Assembly (NCBI GenBank): GCA_013397795.1
Contig: VZTJ01000306.1
Span: 522,109 to 586,108, forward strand
Direction: 5' to 3'
Origin: Orthonyx spaldingii
Taxonomy: Eukaryota > Chordata > Aves > Passeriformes > Orthonychidae
DNA: 64,000 nucleotides
Under the pieces are notes generated by a model. That model was given only the letters and a program-made list of their open reading frames with translations, was not told the DNA's origin and ran no database searches. Position numbers and translations under genes: made by a program. Shown here one piece after another: positions 47,425 to 59,785 of the stretch; position 1 is the stretch's first letter, and each line of letters opens with the position of its first letter.

Positions 47425-50400
47425 CTAGACAGAAATGAAAAACAACGTCAAAGATATTTATGAAATATTCCGTTTCAAAAAAGATTCATGAAGAAGGAAG
47501 AGTCCTTCAGTTTTCATCGAAAATTACATATTGCAACTTTTGAAATTTTAAGGAAATGGATGTCAGTCAGATTTACCTCCTTGGCATTCCCCAGCATGCC
47601 CGCACACACACGCACACAGAAATTAAGACATTATCACTGCCAGACATAACTCATTAAAGAGAGCATGAATTCCTCTTGATTACTGACTAAAGGATTGGGC
47701 CTTAGGGTACTTTAAAAAAGAATAAATGTTACAGTTTATTAGATCATTCATTCATTCATTCACTCTTAAAGATACAAGAGTCATTAAAAAAGCCATTGTT
47801 CATCCTGAAACAACTCCTGACTTACAGGCCAACTAACCTTTCACACACCTAAATATCTGAACAAAGAAATCCTTAATAAGAAGTACATTATAAAGGATTA
47901 AGTCCAAAGAATATTCAACAAGAACATGTGTCTTTTAATAATAAGAGTTCTTCCAATGTCAAACCACTAACCACCAGTAATGGTCAATTTCATCAGAAGT
48001 TTTGACAAGGTTATTGATCTTTCACAGTCACTGCAGAAGGAACTTACCCTCAGTAACTTGGGCTCTGTGATTTTGCTTTGGGTTTTTTGTTTGCTTATAA
48101 TTTTTTGGTCCTCCCCCTCAGTGTGAACATCCTTGTTGTTACATGCACTGAAAAAGAATGAGAGACTCATTTCAGGTACTGCACAGTGTCAATCAGCTTC
48201 TATTCCAAGTGTCAGGAAGAAGAAACATCCCAGCTCTCCCATTCCTGGTTTACAACAGTAAGCTTTCTCTCCCTCCAAACCTCCATGTTCTTTTTTTCAC
48301 CACTCCTCTCAAGCTCACTTTTCACCTTAATCTTTCTAACTCCTCCCAGATGTCCTTCAAGCAAGACTTTCTTCCACCCTGCTCTTTCCACTTTCTTCAA
48401 AACCAGTTTCCTCCCTGCTGCCCGTTCTCTTCTAATGTCCCAGGGCCTCTCAGCTCTGGTTTACAGCTGAACCACACATTAATTGCCAAGAAGATAAACC
48501 TATGTCAAAAGGAATGGGAAAAGAGAAAGAGAGAGATGCCCAGCATGCCTTACACATCCACAGGATGCACAGGTGAGCAGAGTAAGAGCAGGTACTACCT
48601 GCAGGCGCCCTTGTTACCAGTCCCTCTGCCTGTTGCAGCTTGGTGAACTTCTCTGACACTCTGCCTTTCAGTCCTCAGCTTGGTTGCCCCAGTTACAGCA
48701 TAGCTGGTGCTTGGAGACAGAATTCCCTCCTCCCTCTCCTCCCCCAGCAGAGAGGAAACAGCCCACTTCAGTGTTCTGCCAAGCTGTGGTCAGGGAGATT
48801 CAGTTGTGGAACCAATGAGGAACTGTACAGGCTCCTTTTACCTCTGAAAGTTATGAAAAATGTAGTCCTGAGACACCTGAGCTATTCTAACTTCTGCATG
48901 AAAGCACTGCACAGAGCTCCCAAAGCAATAAAGACTCTGTAAACCCAAATTTTCTTAAGAAGAATTGGAAAAAAAAATTTGAGATTTGAAATCTTGAACA
49001 CAAACACCTCCACCACTTTTCTGCCATTCAGAATCAAACTCCCTGAAGATCTGAAGACAGCAGGTGGGATACTCCTAATTCCTCCAAGCCTGTATGCATT
49101 TGCCTCCCACTCACCATCACCACTGCGTCCTGAAAGAGTCTTCCATCACATTCCTCCACAAAAGGGAATTACAACCATCCAACATGAAATCTAGCACAGT
49201 CTCTTAACAGCTACCCTCAAGAGGGGCCTTGTACATGTTCTGCCAACACAGCAAGAGATCCATTTTAAACCCTTTCCCATCATCTTTGCTATTTTTCATC
49301 CAATCTTCTGTGAGCTGTGAGAATGGCTGATGTCCCTGAGTTAACACCACAGTTTTCCTTATATCTTGCCCTTATACCATCTGCAAGTGGAGGAACATTG
49401 TTGTTGGCCATTGCTCTTTACACACAGGCCAGCAGAGCAGGGTACAGAACCAGCACTGCTGGTGCTGGTAATTTCTTGGCTAATGTAAGACTCCAAATAT
49501 TTCAGTGCTGGTTTGCAACATGAGTATTTTCCTGCTAATTGGAGCTGACACTGGCAAGAAGACAAGCTCAATTAAGCAGCAGTTAACTACTGTTCCTCTG
49601 TGCATATCAACTCGGATTCTCATACATGCATGCCCTTCAAAGTTGAATAAATTACTTGTGCTTCTCAAAAAAAACATTAAAACCAGTTATTTTGTACAGA
49701 GGAAGATGATATATGAATTTTTAGCCAGACAGATAATTAGGCATAGCAAGAAAATAATTTACTAAGAAGTATAAGACTATCTTCAAAACCACAGCCATGG
49801 CATGCTTGAAAACAGCCAGAAATTCAAAATCTCCAATATACTTTAAACTCGGTGACTTCATTAAAGTTTATAGTGCCATTATCACTGAATTATGTCACAC
49901 TGTACTTCTGCCAGTTAGTTTTCCCTATACTAACTTTTTAAAAAAGTATACAAAACCAACAAATTCAAATTTATTATTGCCTGACTCTTCTCTTCTTCAG
50001 GTATCTTGTGCTGGGCTTTTACACCCCACAGTCCAAATATGTGTTAATATGCAAATCTTACTCCTCCTATCTACTCAAATCCTTGTATCTGCAGAGGTCA
50101 TTGAAATCAGCACCTCAAAGACACAGAGCTCCAAGAGTCTGATAGGTTAAACACCCCATACTTCATAAAACCTCTTTTTGCGTCAATTTCCAAACTAAAC
50201 ATGCTATTTATTTTGCTGCCTTTAAAAAAATAATCATGAAACCACTAACATTCAGTGTTGTAATACTCTGTAAGGTGGCACCAATTAAAAAGAATCATTA
50301 AAGCAGTCATGAGAAACATGAATATTTAACTCATTTCTGATTGCAATTTACAGCATGAAAAATTGCGTGTAGCAGAAGCTGGGAATTCACCGAAGCCTCA

Positions 50401-50559
50401 CGCTTGCACCTTAGCACCATGACGATGGCTCTGGAGAGCAGCCAGGCCAAACCATCCTCATCGAGCATCGCTGCTGAGAACAGTCCCAGCCAGGTGCCGA
50501 GACACTGCAGCACGCACTGCTTTTGCTGAAAACCCAGCTAAATTCTTAAAGCAATTACC
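47425..50559 (-). other. DNAH3 leader intron; no coding gene seen
   Basis: This stretch separates the first DNAH3 coding exon from the CpG island and is most simply the first intron of DNAH3. It holds a CA-rich patch near 47600-47625, a (TTCA)n run at 47745-47764 and a pyrimidine-rich stretch at about 48220-48450. Open frames here, including one of 162 codons, have low-complexity composition and no recognisable product. Confidence 0.6.
47745..47764. repeat. (TTCA)n simple repeat
   Basis: About five tandem ttca units. Confidence 0.8.
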
Positions 50560-51640
50560 CCTCACACGCCGCATCTCCCCGAACAGGTTTGCCACGCGGG
50601 CGCCACAACACCCGGAGGCAGCAGGGCAAGGTGGAAACGTGTGGGAACAAGACAGCGGGCCGGGTGAGGAGTTTCACAGCAGCGGCGTGAGCGAACACTC
50701 CCAGCTCACGGGGACCTGCCCCCGCTGCCTCCCAGCCCGGGGCCGGTGGCATTACCGACACCCACGGAGCGACGGCTGGCGCCGCAGCCGTGAGGCGCAG
50801 TGCCGAGCGAGCCTCCGCGCGCCTCCACAGCGGCACGGAGACCGCAGATACCCTCACTTCCCGTCCGCCGTTCCAAAAGGCTCCAGGCTGCGCGCCCTAA
50901 AACAACACAAACCTCCAGGACACTCATAAGGGCGCCCGGACTGAGCGGCTGAGGTAGGGCCGGGGTGAAGGGCAGGACAGCAAGGGGGACGCGAAGGGAC
51001 ACCAGATACACATCAACCACCACCACCCAGCCCCGGCGGCCTGTGGGGAGCGGGCCGGGCACTGCGCCGCTCCAGGCGGGCCCCGCCCAGCCCCGCGGGG
51101 AGGAGACAGCGGCCGGAGGGCGGCGGCGCTCCCTCAGCCCCGGCAGGCCCGGCAGCGAGCGGCCGAGGGGGCCGCGGCCCGGCAGCCGCGGGGGAGCCTT
51201 CCCGGGGAAGCGGCCAGCCGGGGCTCCGGCACTGCCCGGCTCAGCGGCAGGGCCGCGGCCCGGCAGCTCGGGGGAGCGAGGCCGAGTCCCCCCTTACCGC
51301 CGGGGGACACTCGCCGGGGACCCGCTGTCCGCCCGGGGCGCTGGTTAGTGGCGGCGGCTGCAGCGGTGGTTAGAGGGGGTGACTGCCGTGCCCCGGCCGC
51401 GGTTCGGGTGCCCGGTGCAGGCCGCGGGCGGGGGCGGAGGTAACGCCCGGGCTCGGGCGCGCCCCGCGGGCAGCTCGTGCCCGGCCCGGCCGGCAGCGAG
51501 GGCTCAGCCGCTGTGTGACAGTGCCGAGCGCCCAGCACGGCCCTGCTGTGCGCAGGGGGCACGGCAGCGGCACTGCCGCCCTGGCTGCGCGGGGCTGCGG
51601 GCGGGAAAATGCATCCTCTAACCTGCCCCTCGTAAGGGTG
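50560..51640. promoter_or_regulatory. CpG island, probable bidirectional DNAH3/LDAF1 promoter
   Basis: The base composition jumps to very high G+C with frequent CpG, unlike the AT-rich DNA on both sides. GC boxes occur (for example ggggcggagg near 51429), and no TATA box stands out. DNAH3 runs leftward and LDAF1 rightward from here. On the minus strand a strong donor (gcg|gtaagg, exon edge 51298) could end a DNAH3 untranslated exon. On the plus strand a donor at 51632 (ctc|gtaagg) could end an LDAF1 untranslated exon. Human DNAH3 and TMEM159 are also head to head. The start sites themselves cannot be read from sequence. Confidence 0.75.
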
Positions 51641-52161
51641 CCCCTGCAGCGACAGCTGGACATTTTCAGGGAGATTGTTGAGCTGAGGGTTTCCCTTAAA
51701 CTGCCACAAATATGTTCAGAGCATCTGGAAGCATTTTGCCTTTATACACGGAGGTTTGAAGGTATGTGGGGTATGCTCTCAATGCTGAGCATAAGGATAC
51801 TCACAGAAATAAGTTTCATTAGTGTGTTAGTGTTTTCCAGCACCAATAGCAACAAATTGTCCATGCAGGTAGTTAGAAGTGATGTTTTTACTGCTAAGTG
51901 AATACCCTGATGGGTAAGCACAGGGTTAATGTTATAAAGGAAGAAGGTGAGAGTCACCTGTATCTTGCTAGTTGGCTTTGGGAGTTTCAGAAGAGCTTGC
52001 AGGGACAAGCCCTCTACATTAGATGTGTTTTTGTAAAAGTAAAGTTCTAGACTATCTATCACTTCATCTGAAACCTGCATTCTCTCTTTATACAAAAGAA
52101 ACATTTCATTTTCAAAAAGCATCTGTATGAACCTGTTACTAATTGTACCTTATTTTTTAAG
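51641..52161 (+). other. LDAF1 leader intron
   Basis: Lies between a candidate untranslated-exon donor at 51632 and the acceptor at 52161. I see no repeat or gene in it. Confidence 0.5.
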
Positions 52162-52296
52162 GGAAATTGGATGGCTGAGTGAGAACTGGCTGTTCAGAAG
52201 AGGTTGTGGCTGAGGATTCATAACATGTCTAAAGAAATGCAGGAACTACAGAAGCAATGGCACTCCGTGATACAGACCATCCACAGCAATGCAAAT
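52162..52296 (+). CDS. LDAF1: LDAF1 exon with start codon
   Basis: Acceptor ttttttaag, 63 untranslated bases, then ATG at 52225. Encodes MSKEMQELQKQWHSVIQTIH and SNAN before donor gtgggt. Coding part 52225-52296, phase 0. Confidence 0.85.
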
Positions 52297-55149
52297 GTGG
52301 GTCTGGATTGTAATTTCATATATTTATAAAGCTACTCCTTTCATAACTATCAGGATATCACACCCTGATTTTTTTAAATGCACTCTATTTTTTTAAGGGA
52401 ACACTGTGACGCCTATGGGAAGGCCTGTCCTCCCACACCTTCAGTCAGGAAAAGGGAAACCTGGTCTGCATTTTTGTGTTTTACTGGCATAACCCTCGGA
52501 GATAGTGGAGTGGTATTTTAGTGAAATGGTTGTACTGCTATAAAAAGAACTAAAACTACAATACATGTTTCCTTAAGGGAAGGGAAACTACTGCAGTACA
52601 ATTCTAGTGTATACTTATGACTGCTTCTGCAAAAAGGTTTTTTTTTTTTACTAGTAACATTATTAAATTCATAACAACTCTCTGATACAGACATGCCTGC
52701 ACTGTACTTAGATTCCATAAATGAGCAGGTTGCACATATTACTAAGCCATGGAGAAAACTTGATCATTTTTAAATGTTGCATATTTTTTTAATTAAAAAA
52801 TAGAGTTCTCCAGTTCAAAAAAATGCTTGCAGTGATCCCTGTGAAAGCTGCAGTTAGACTGATTTATCTCTTTACTTGTTTTCAGATTGGTTGGGTTTTT
52901 GTGGGTTTGTTGTTTTTTATGATTTGTGCAAGAATAGAACAGGGAAGTCCAAGAGAAACATGTCTTTTGTTGGTAGAATTATAGTTGCTCTGAAGTTATC
53001 TAAATTTGCAGCAAGTCCCCATGCTTTTGAAACAAAGAGGCAGCAGCAGCTCCCTATTCCAGCAGCAGACTGACAAAAGATCTATCCTACCTGTAGTTCA
53101 CTACACTAGCAATGATCTGTGAAACATGTCTGTACAAAAGATTAAAAAATAATCTGAAATGTTTTTCTTTCATCCCCAGGTTGTTGCCTTTATGAATTCT
53201 CGCATGGGCCAATATTTAGATGACCATCCTTTTGTTGCCTTATCACTCCTGATGTTTATTGCAGTGTCGGCTATTCCCGTCGCATTTTTCCTGGTTTTTG
53301 TTGTTACAACAGCTATAATGGCCTGTATTGGTGTGATAGTCATGGAAGGTACTCTATGCAGTCATGTGTGTACTTACCTATTCCCTTTTAAGGCTTGTTA
53401 TCTTTTCCTTTTTTCTTCTTCCTTCTGGAAGTCTGAGTCCATGCAATTGAGGATTTGTGTGTGTAGTCCTCAGGTCTCAGCAGTAGTAAAACCCTTTAAT
53501 ACAAGAATAGTAATCTGATTAAGTGTAGTCTGTACAGGGGCAATCCTATTTTCCTTTCTAATCTGTCACCAGGATATGCCTAAACCAGTTATCTTGAGCA
53601 TGCATAGCTTTTATAGAGGAGCGAGGGAAACAGTTTTCCCAAATTGCTTGAAGCTGGGGTTATGGGAGAATGTCAGTTCTTCTAATTTGTACATAGACTT
53701 GTTTAAATAACAAACTGATGTTGTTTTATTAGGTGTTGTCATAGCCATAGGTGGCATAGCCCTTCTGTGTGTGCTGTGTGGGCTGGGAGCCCTGTCCCTG
53801 GGAGTTTCTGGAGTGCTCAGTGTTTCTTATGTCGCGCTTTCTACTCTGGTCAACTACTGGTGTGCGTCAAGGTGAGTATGGATGTCTTGATCCATGCTTG
53901 GATTTCAAACTCTGCAACTGAACTATTGCATTGATTACTTCATCTTTTTCTAAATGAGCCACCCTTGCTTAGTTTAACAATGTTTCGTGAATGCTTTGAA
54001 TCTTGGGCTACCTTCATGACTTCATATGCAGCATACAGATGTCTGGTCATCAACAGATATTTTAATGAGTGTTAATACATGCCCTTTTTCCTTTTTGGGA
54101 AAGAGAAAATGTAAATGGTCTTTAAATGTGAATGTGCTAACACAACATGACATCAGGCAGTAAAATACAACTTTGTCTCACTCCAGTGCGTTGCTTTAAA
54201 TGTCATTAAAACCCACTGCCAAGTTGAATTTTGTGTAGAGGATGAACCTTTTGCAGTTCTTCCTGCATGATGACCCAGCTATCTCTACTTACCTGCATTT
54301 GTAGAGAAAGGGAGCAAAATCAGTTGTAGATTTGGGATAGGCAGAGGAGTCCTTAAAAGGGACAGTGTGGCCAAAATAGAAATAACAGGTTTTGTAGGAT
54401 ACTGTACAGGTGCACGTTGCCATTGTGCCTCCCAGGACTTTGAGCTTGAAGTACTGTTTCAGTCAGCATTGCCTCAGCCAGGAGCTGGGAGCAGGAGGCA
54501 GCAGGAGGCAGCAGCAAGCTGTGCTGGAGTGCCACCTGCGGCCCCCTGAAATACCTGCCAGGGAAGGAACCACAGTGAGCACTGAGGCGTAGGGAAGAGC
54601 AAGAAGAAAAATCACAGCTGCTCCCTTCTAGGCTTTCTCAGTTTGCCCCTTCAGCACAGCTGTGTTTGCACAGCTCTTGAGGACACACAAATCTGCCTGA
54701 GATGGCAGCAGGGTGACAAAAGTGTGGTGCAAGGCCCAGTGTGCTCACATTTGTTCCAGGGTGTGCTGCCATGTCCACAACATTGCCTACCTGTTCCAGA
54801 AGACTTCCATTTTCCATAACATATCCAAATGCACAGCCCAACCTGCACACCAGCCCTATTGACCTACAGCTTTGATAACAGATAGTACCATCTATTTTTG
54901 TGGTCCTCTGTCTTTTGAGAGAAGCTTGGGTAGACCAGCAGCAGATGTAAACCTGTCTGGGACATCTCACACCGCTCAGCAGTTTTGAGCAAAAAGTTAA
55001 AAGACAATAATCCTAGAGAACAACAGACTATAAAACCCTTCTTTTCTCTGGTGTACAGGGGTCAGATAAGGAAGCAAGATGTTAATGGAAGTTTGCCACA
55101 GAAGAAGCCTGGCTTGGATCTTTCTACCAATACTGGAAAGAGTGAATAA
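52225..55149 (+). CDS. LDAF1: Lipid droplet assembly factor 1 (promethin, TMEM159)
   Basis: LDAF1 is a small ER and lipid-droplet membrane protein that binds seipin and marks sites where droplets form from triglyceride. Four coding exons (52225-52296, 53180-53348, 53733-53871, 55059-55149) join in phase into 156 residues; the human protein has 161. A polar N-terminus (1-24) is followed by the conserved VVAFMNSRMGQYLDDHPF (25-42; human VVAFMKSPVGQYLDSHPF). Two long hydrophobic stretches follow, about 43-78 and 81-123, fitting membrane hairpins. The tail (124-156) is basic and polar. The gene faces DNAH3 head to head and ZP2 tail to tail, as in mammals. The start is the first in-frame ATG after the acceptor at 52161. 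Confidence 0.96.
53180..53348 (+). CDS. LDAF1: LDAF1 coding exon 2 (first hydrophobic hairpin)
   Basis: Residues 25-80, from VVAFMNSRMGQYLDDHPF through ALSLLMFIAVSAIPVAFFLV to IGVIVMEG. Acceptor catccccag, donor gtactc. Confidence 0.96.
53733..53871 (+). CDS. LDAF1: LDAF1 coding exon 3 (second hydrophobic hairpin)
   Basis: Residues 81-126: GVVIAIGGIALLCVLCGLGA, LSLGVSGVLSVSYVALSTLV and NYWCAS. Gly/Ser/Leu-rich membrane segment, as in mammals. Confidence 0.95.
55059..55149 (+). CDS. LDAF1: LDAF1 last coding exon
   Basis: Residues 127-156: basic, polar tail GQIRKQDVNGSLPQKKPGLD ending SE, stop TAA at 55147. Acceptor ggtgtacag. Confidence 0.92.
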
Positions 55150-55910
55150 GTGGGTTTCTCCCCACTTCGTAGGGACTTAGCTGTACAGTTCCAGCCTTTG
55201 CTATGTAATTGTTTACTCATTGAGCATTCAACCATTGTGTACTCCTGGGAACTGAGGAAAATCAATATATATCTTATAGTGGCACTGTAAAAGGGATATT
55301 AAGAATAACTAATAAGCAGCAGTGCATTCAGTAGTAACTATATGTGCATGATGGAATATTCCATAGAGTTTGGTACAGGGATGCAATAAGAATTGGTACT
55401 GTTGAGTCAATGGCAAGCAGGTGGAGAGAATGGGGAGGGAGGTATTTGACTACTCAGATACTGGAGTTCTGAATCTACTCTCTTTAGTACATAGCAGTGG
55501 TCATTTTGATACAGAAGAGTCAAAGTTCAGAACACTAGAAACATGTTTTGAATGTGGAAAAATATTTGTAAGCCTTAACCACCTTTGTTAAAATAGTATG
55601 AGTACACCAGACCAATGCTTTATATTTATTATACAGGGGAAAATGGGTTTGTATTTGTTAAGTCATGGTCTAAGCTTTTTTCTCCCTTTAGATGTTATGT
55701 TATTCCAAAGGGATATTTTCCTTATCTGAAGTGTGTCATCATATCAGGGGTATGCTTAAGTCTCGCATTTCTTCCTTTTTGTTTAGGTATTTAAATTGCC
55801 TGGTTTGCTTCTCAGTTGTAACTTTGTGTATGTTATTTAAACTTTATTCATTTTTTTTCAAATGGTATTTTATTTTTAAGCATTAAGAAGGTATCTAACT
55901 ATACTAGTTC

Positions 55911-55916
55911 AATAAA
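55911..55916 (+). terminator. LDAF1: LDAF1 poly(A) signal
   Basis: AATAAA about 760 bases after the stop, followed by a GT/T-rich stretch (gtgctgtttgttt). It implies a 3' UTR of about 0.8 kb. Confidence 0.8.
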
Positions 55917-55930
55917 GTGCTGTTTGTTTA

Positions 55931-58900
55931 ACTAGACTGTCTTATTAGTCTGTTTTATTCTACCGTAAAAGCAACTTTTCGATATCTCCTTTTAGGAAGG
56001 CTACATTTCAAGCTGAGTTTTTCTCCTTGATTAAAGTATTTTATGTGGCCACAAACTGCAGATTACTCCCCTTCTCATACCTGTAAAGGAAATGCAGATG
56101 TCTAAGGTCTGAAGTGGTTTTGCGTGAACCAACCTGCTGTGCTTGACTAAAGCATGGACACAGAGCCTACCTGAGCTGTAATGTGCTCCACGCAGTAGTG
56201 ATGGCAATACTTGCAGCCCTTGGGGTAAGCTGGCCACACATTTCAGCTGTAGAGTGAAATAATCCCCAGAAGATTTCCAGGAGCCCTTTATTTTAATGGC
56301 AGGTTAATTCAGCAAACATTACAAAGCCACAGAACCAGCCTTCCCCGAGGCCAGGGCGACTGCAAGAGCTTTCCAAGAGGCACCTCCAAGGACAGAGCAA
56401 TAAAGCCCTTATATACCACTCAAAGTAACAACACTCAAAACCTTTATAGCACAGCTCATACATAGACATACAGCTGAATCCTTTCCCCTGAATTTCCTTT
56501 AAACCCTTATCTTCTGCTGAAGGGAAGAGGCATTACTTAAACAGCAGACATTAAGTTAATTCAATCCCACTCAAGAGTCTGACCCCACACGAACCATTTC
56601 CTTCTGCATTTTAAATTTATTTTTCATTATATAATTCATTCTGTGATCAGCACTTACACCAGGAGCTAAAGCTGTGAATTCTGTTACCTGCAGGCAAACT
56701 TGGAGCAGTTTTGCTCTTGCTGCCCTGACCTTTGCATGCATATCAACCTGTCATTTCTAGGCTTCTCACTGTGTCCTTTCCAAGAGCTGCTTTTTGTGCT
56801 GTGCCATCACCACAGTGTGGTTTTCAATGGGGACATGCTGAAGAAAATCTAGGTCAGCATACAGTAGGTGTTCTTACCGGAGACAGTAAGGCTATCCTTT
56901 AAAAGGAGGGCATAGGTTGTTTTCTTCTTTAAATTATTAAACACTGCAGTAGAGCTAAGAAGTCCTTAGCAAGACAGACTAAGGACATGCTGCCAAATCC
57001 CCTTTTTCTCAGTTGCTCTCTCAGTTTCCTGCAGAACAGCACCAACCCCAGAAGGAGCTGGCAGGAGACTCCCACCTCAGTGGCACCATTCCCATCCAGC
57101 TCCTCAGCCTACACAGCCCCACACAGATCTGGTTCACTGCCCCTTATTTCAGGCATAGATGTGCCTTAGTAGGCAGCCACGCTCGTGGCCCTACATCCCA
57201 GGGGACCCCAAGCATCCCATGTCTAAGGAGATTTAGAGCAACAAACTGGTGTGGTTCCTGAAGCAGCTGCTTGAGCTCAGGCTGCAGAGGCAATGCTGCC
57301 TCCACCTGCAGCAGGTTCCCTGACTAATTCCTCTGGCTCCTCTTGCAGCACCACCATCCCCACCTCACCCTGCCCTGTGTCAGAAGAGAGGGACACCTGC
57401 CTGAATGCAAGAAAGGAATCTGTTCTGCTTGTAAGATGAGCTTAAACTTCCCAGATAACACACTTTAACGGGGCACAGAGAGGCAGCAGCACATATAGAG
57501 GAAGAGGGAAGGAATACATGTGGCTGGGCTCTAAGGTAAATTATTTACAAAATAGTGAATAAAATCCTGCCTTTTCCTTGATTTCAATAAGTTATGTGAG
57601 TCTTCATTCAAACCGCCCCTGCACTGTCCCCAAAGAGCACAACTGAGCCACCCTGAGAGAACTATAATTAACCCTCCCAGAGACAGATCTCCTTTCATGT
57701 GCCACATCTGATGTCTTTCTCTAGGCAGACAGTATCAGCCAGGGGCAGAAATCAGGCAAGAACAACCTTCTCTTTGACCTAGATAGCTGTCACCATGTGC
57801 AACCTCTTTGTCTCACCTCCTCAGGCAGTAAAAATAGCACAAAACACAGAAGTCAAAGAGCAAAAGCAAAGCTCTCACTGCCTGAGTTATTTTAAATACC
57901 TTCACTAGTACAAGTCTGCAGATTCATATATACAAGATATATGAGAAATATTTTAACATCCCAATAAGTTAACTAGCATGTTTACATTCACACAACTGTC
58001 ACTAACATTATTTAGTAAACTCCAACCATCCTAGAGCAGAGGTTCAAACTGTAGCACTGAGAAACAAGGAAACTTCTCTACCTAAATATGCACTGAGATT
58101 TTTCCCCACACTTCAGAAGAAGGATGGAGAGGGGGAATATTAAGATTAGCCTTGTTTGGGTCAGAAGAGATAAACAGCCCATACAGTTAAGTACAACATA
58201 CTGTTAAGTACATAAAACCCTCTTCCATCAAGCACCACTTGTCTGGCTTTTACAAAAATACTTCATATTCCAGCCAAGTGCTAAGTCAACAAGATTTAAG
58301 TACAGCAGGTTGTTTGCTGGACAATAGCTTAAGTAATCATTTCAACCCTAACTTCTACAAGGCTGATGACAGTAACTGACTTGCAATTAAATGGCTGCAA
58401 TGTGAGAGTCCTAGTTTCATTGTCTTTATATTATTATAACTTGGATTAAACACTGGCATAAAGTCTAATGACCATGTTGATCATGGTCTCTACTCCATAG
58501 TCTCTTTGCATGAAATACATATTAATATTCAGAAAATGCAGCCTAAAAGCTGTTGCATTAAGAATAGCTCATTACCAAAGCCTAAGTGAAGTAGGGGCTG
58601 TGGCAGACAAGCCCACAGCCTGTGCTGTTTATGCACAGCATGTTTGACAAGTGGCAGGGTCTGGCCACTGACTTCACCTGAAACCCTGCACACTCAGAGA
58701 CCACAGGCCTGGACTGCTGGTGGCCACTCTCCCTGCTCACACAAAGTTGCCAGACACTGTTTAACCTAAGGCTGCTACACTCCTACTGCAACAGAGCACT
58801 TTGACTCTGTTACATGCAGTTATATTTTATGCTTCATTTCCTTGACTATGCAAGACAAGGTGTACAAAACACAAAATAAGAACTGCATGACGAAGTCTCA

Positions 58901-59624
58901 CCTCAGGCAGGCAGTGTTACACCTACAGACAGTGCTGGCAGTAGACAGCTTTAGCTGTTTTCACACTCATTTTTCCTCCCCCAGTCTGAGATCCCAAATT
59001 ATGTACTCCTGTCCTGGTGCTCCTATTAGTTGGCCAATGGAACTTCCAGCCCTCAGGAAAAAGATCAGCTCTGACAGGAGGAAGAGTCTATTCCATCATG
59101 GTTTTTCTTATGTCCTTCTAGACTGCCATTCTCAGAAAAGGGAGGCTTCACTCTATCTCTCCTTCAAAGACCTCTTGTAATGATCTGATGCCCATCATAA
59201 GGGCAAAGGGTTGTTTGTTGTTTTTTTTTTACAGTAATGTTTTAACACAAGTGCTGGGTGTTGCTAAGAAATTTCAATAAAGCCAGGTTTTAATTTCCAG
59301 GTGCAGGGCAGGGCTCATGTTTACAAGAGATACTGCAGATACTGACACAACACGGATTTTTAAAAACCCAATTGAATGGAATCACAATTGTGAACAGTGA
59401 CAAGCAACTCAAGAAAGGAAATTGGCTGCAAAGTCCAAGAGGAATTTAACATACCAGTAGTCTGTTTCAGAACAAAGACACTCAGGAAATTAAGTACTAT
59501 AGTTATTGTTAAAGACAAATCTACAATAAGGAGATATTCAGAGGATGAGCAGTGTTGATTTACATAACTAGATGCAGGAGAGGGAAGACATGACAGACAT
59601 AATTCACCAAGTGACTACTCCAAG
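55931..59624. other. LDAF1-ZP2 intergenic region
   Basis: This is 3.7 kb between two convergent genes. It holds one LTR-like segment (about 56260-56600) and a poly(T) run near 59220. The remaining sequence shows no recognisable gene, RNA or repeat family. Open frames of up to about 110 codons look random. Confidence 0.7.
56260..56600 (-). mobile_element. Possible LTR fragment (reverse strand)
   Basis: Read on the reverse strand there is a TATA-like box (gtatataagggc, near 56415), then about 110 bases later an AATAAA signal in aaaataaagggctcctgg (near 56290). Promoter and poly(A) signal at this spacing suggest an LTR U3-R-U5. I could not find matching ends or a target duplication. Confidence 0.4.
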
Positions 59625-59630
59625 TTTATT
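59625..59630 (-). terminator. ZP2: ZP2 poly(A) signal 12 bases after the stop
   Basis: TTTATT on the plus strand is AATAAA for ZP2. Only 12 bases separate it from the TAG stop, giving a very short 3' UTR, a known feature of vertebrate zona pellucida mRNAs. Confidence 0.85.
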
Positions 59631-59642
59631 TGGAAATACACA

Positions 59643-59785
59643 CTAACACACCACATTTACCATGTACGCTCTTCTCTTCAGGCATTTAAGAAAAGCCAGA
59701 AATAGCAGCATTGTGGCCAGAGAGAGGACACCAACAGCAGTCATTGCAATGCCAGCCCATGCCTCCTTGCTCAGGAGAGTGCTCG
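59643..59785 (-). CDS. ZP2: ZP2 last exon: membrane anchor and stop
   Basis: ASTLLSKEAWAGIAMTAVGV, LSLATMLLFLAFLKCLKRRA and YMVNVVC, then TAG at 59645-59643. One membrane span with a positively charged inner flank (KCLKRR). Confidence 0.93.

Noticed and set aside
48158..48646. 162-codon plus-strand frame in the DNAH3 leader intron
   Set aside because: Pyrimidine-rich sequence giving Ser/Phe/Pro/Leu-rich text, with no domain or homology that I recognise.
48680..48700. Possible RFX X-box (gttgcc, 2 bases, agttac)
   Set aside because: One position breaks the consensus, and it lies about 2.6 kb from the likely start sites.
50429..50539. Small plus-strand frame with a good start context and a Cys-containing end, faintly like the start of AN1/A20 zinc-finger proteins
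   Set aside because: The likeness is a few residues (SQVP and CST), too short to support homology.
50555..51901. Several 80 to 190-codon frames in the CpG island, rich in Ala, Gly, Pro and Arg
   Set aside because: High G+C removes stop codons, so long frames arise on all strands. None has a recognisable domain.
58842..59180. 112-codon plus-strand frame between LDAF1 and ZP2
   Set aside because: No domain, no neighbouring splice pattern, and not expected from the conserved gene order.
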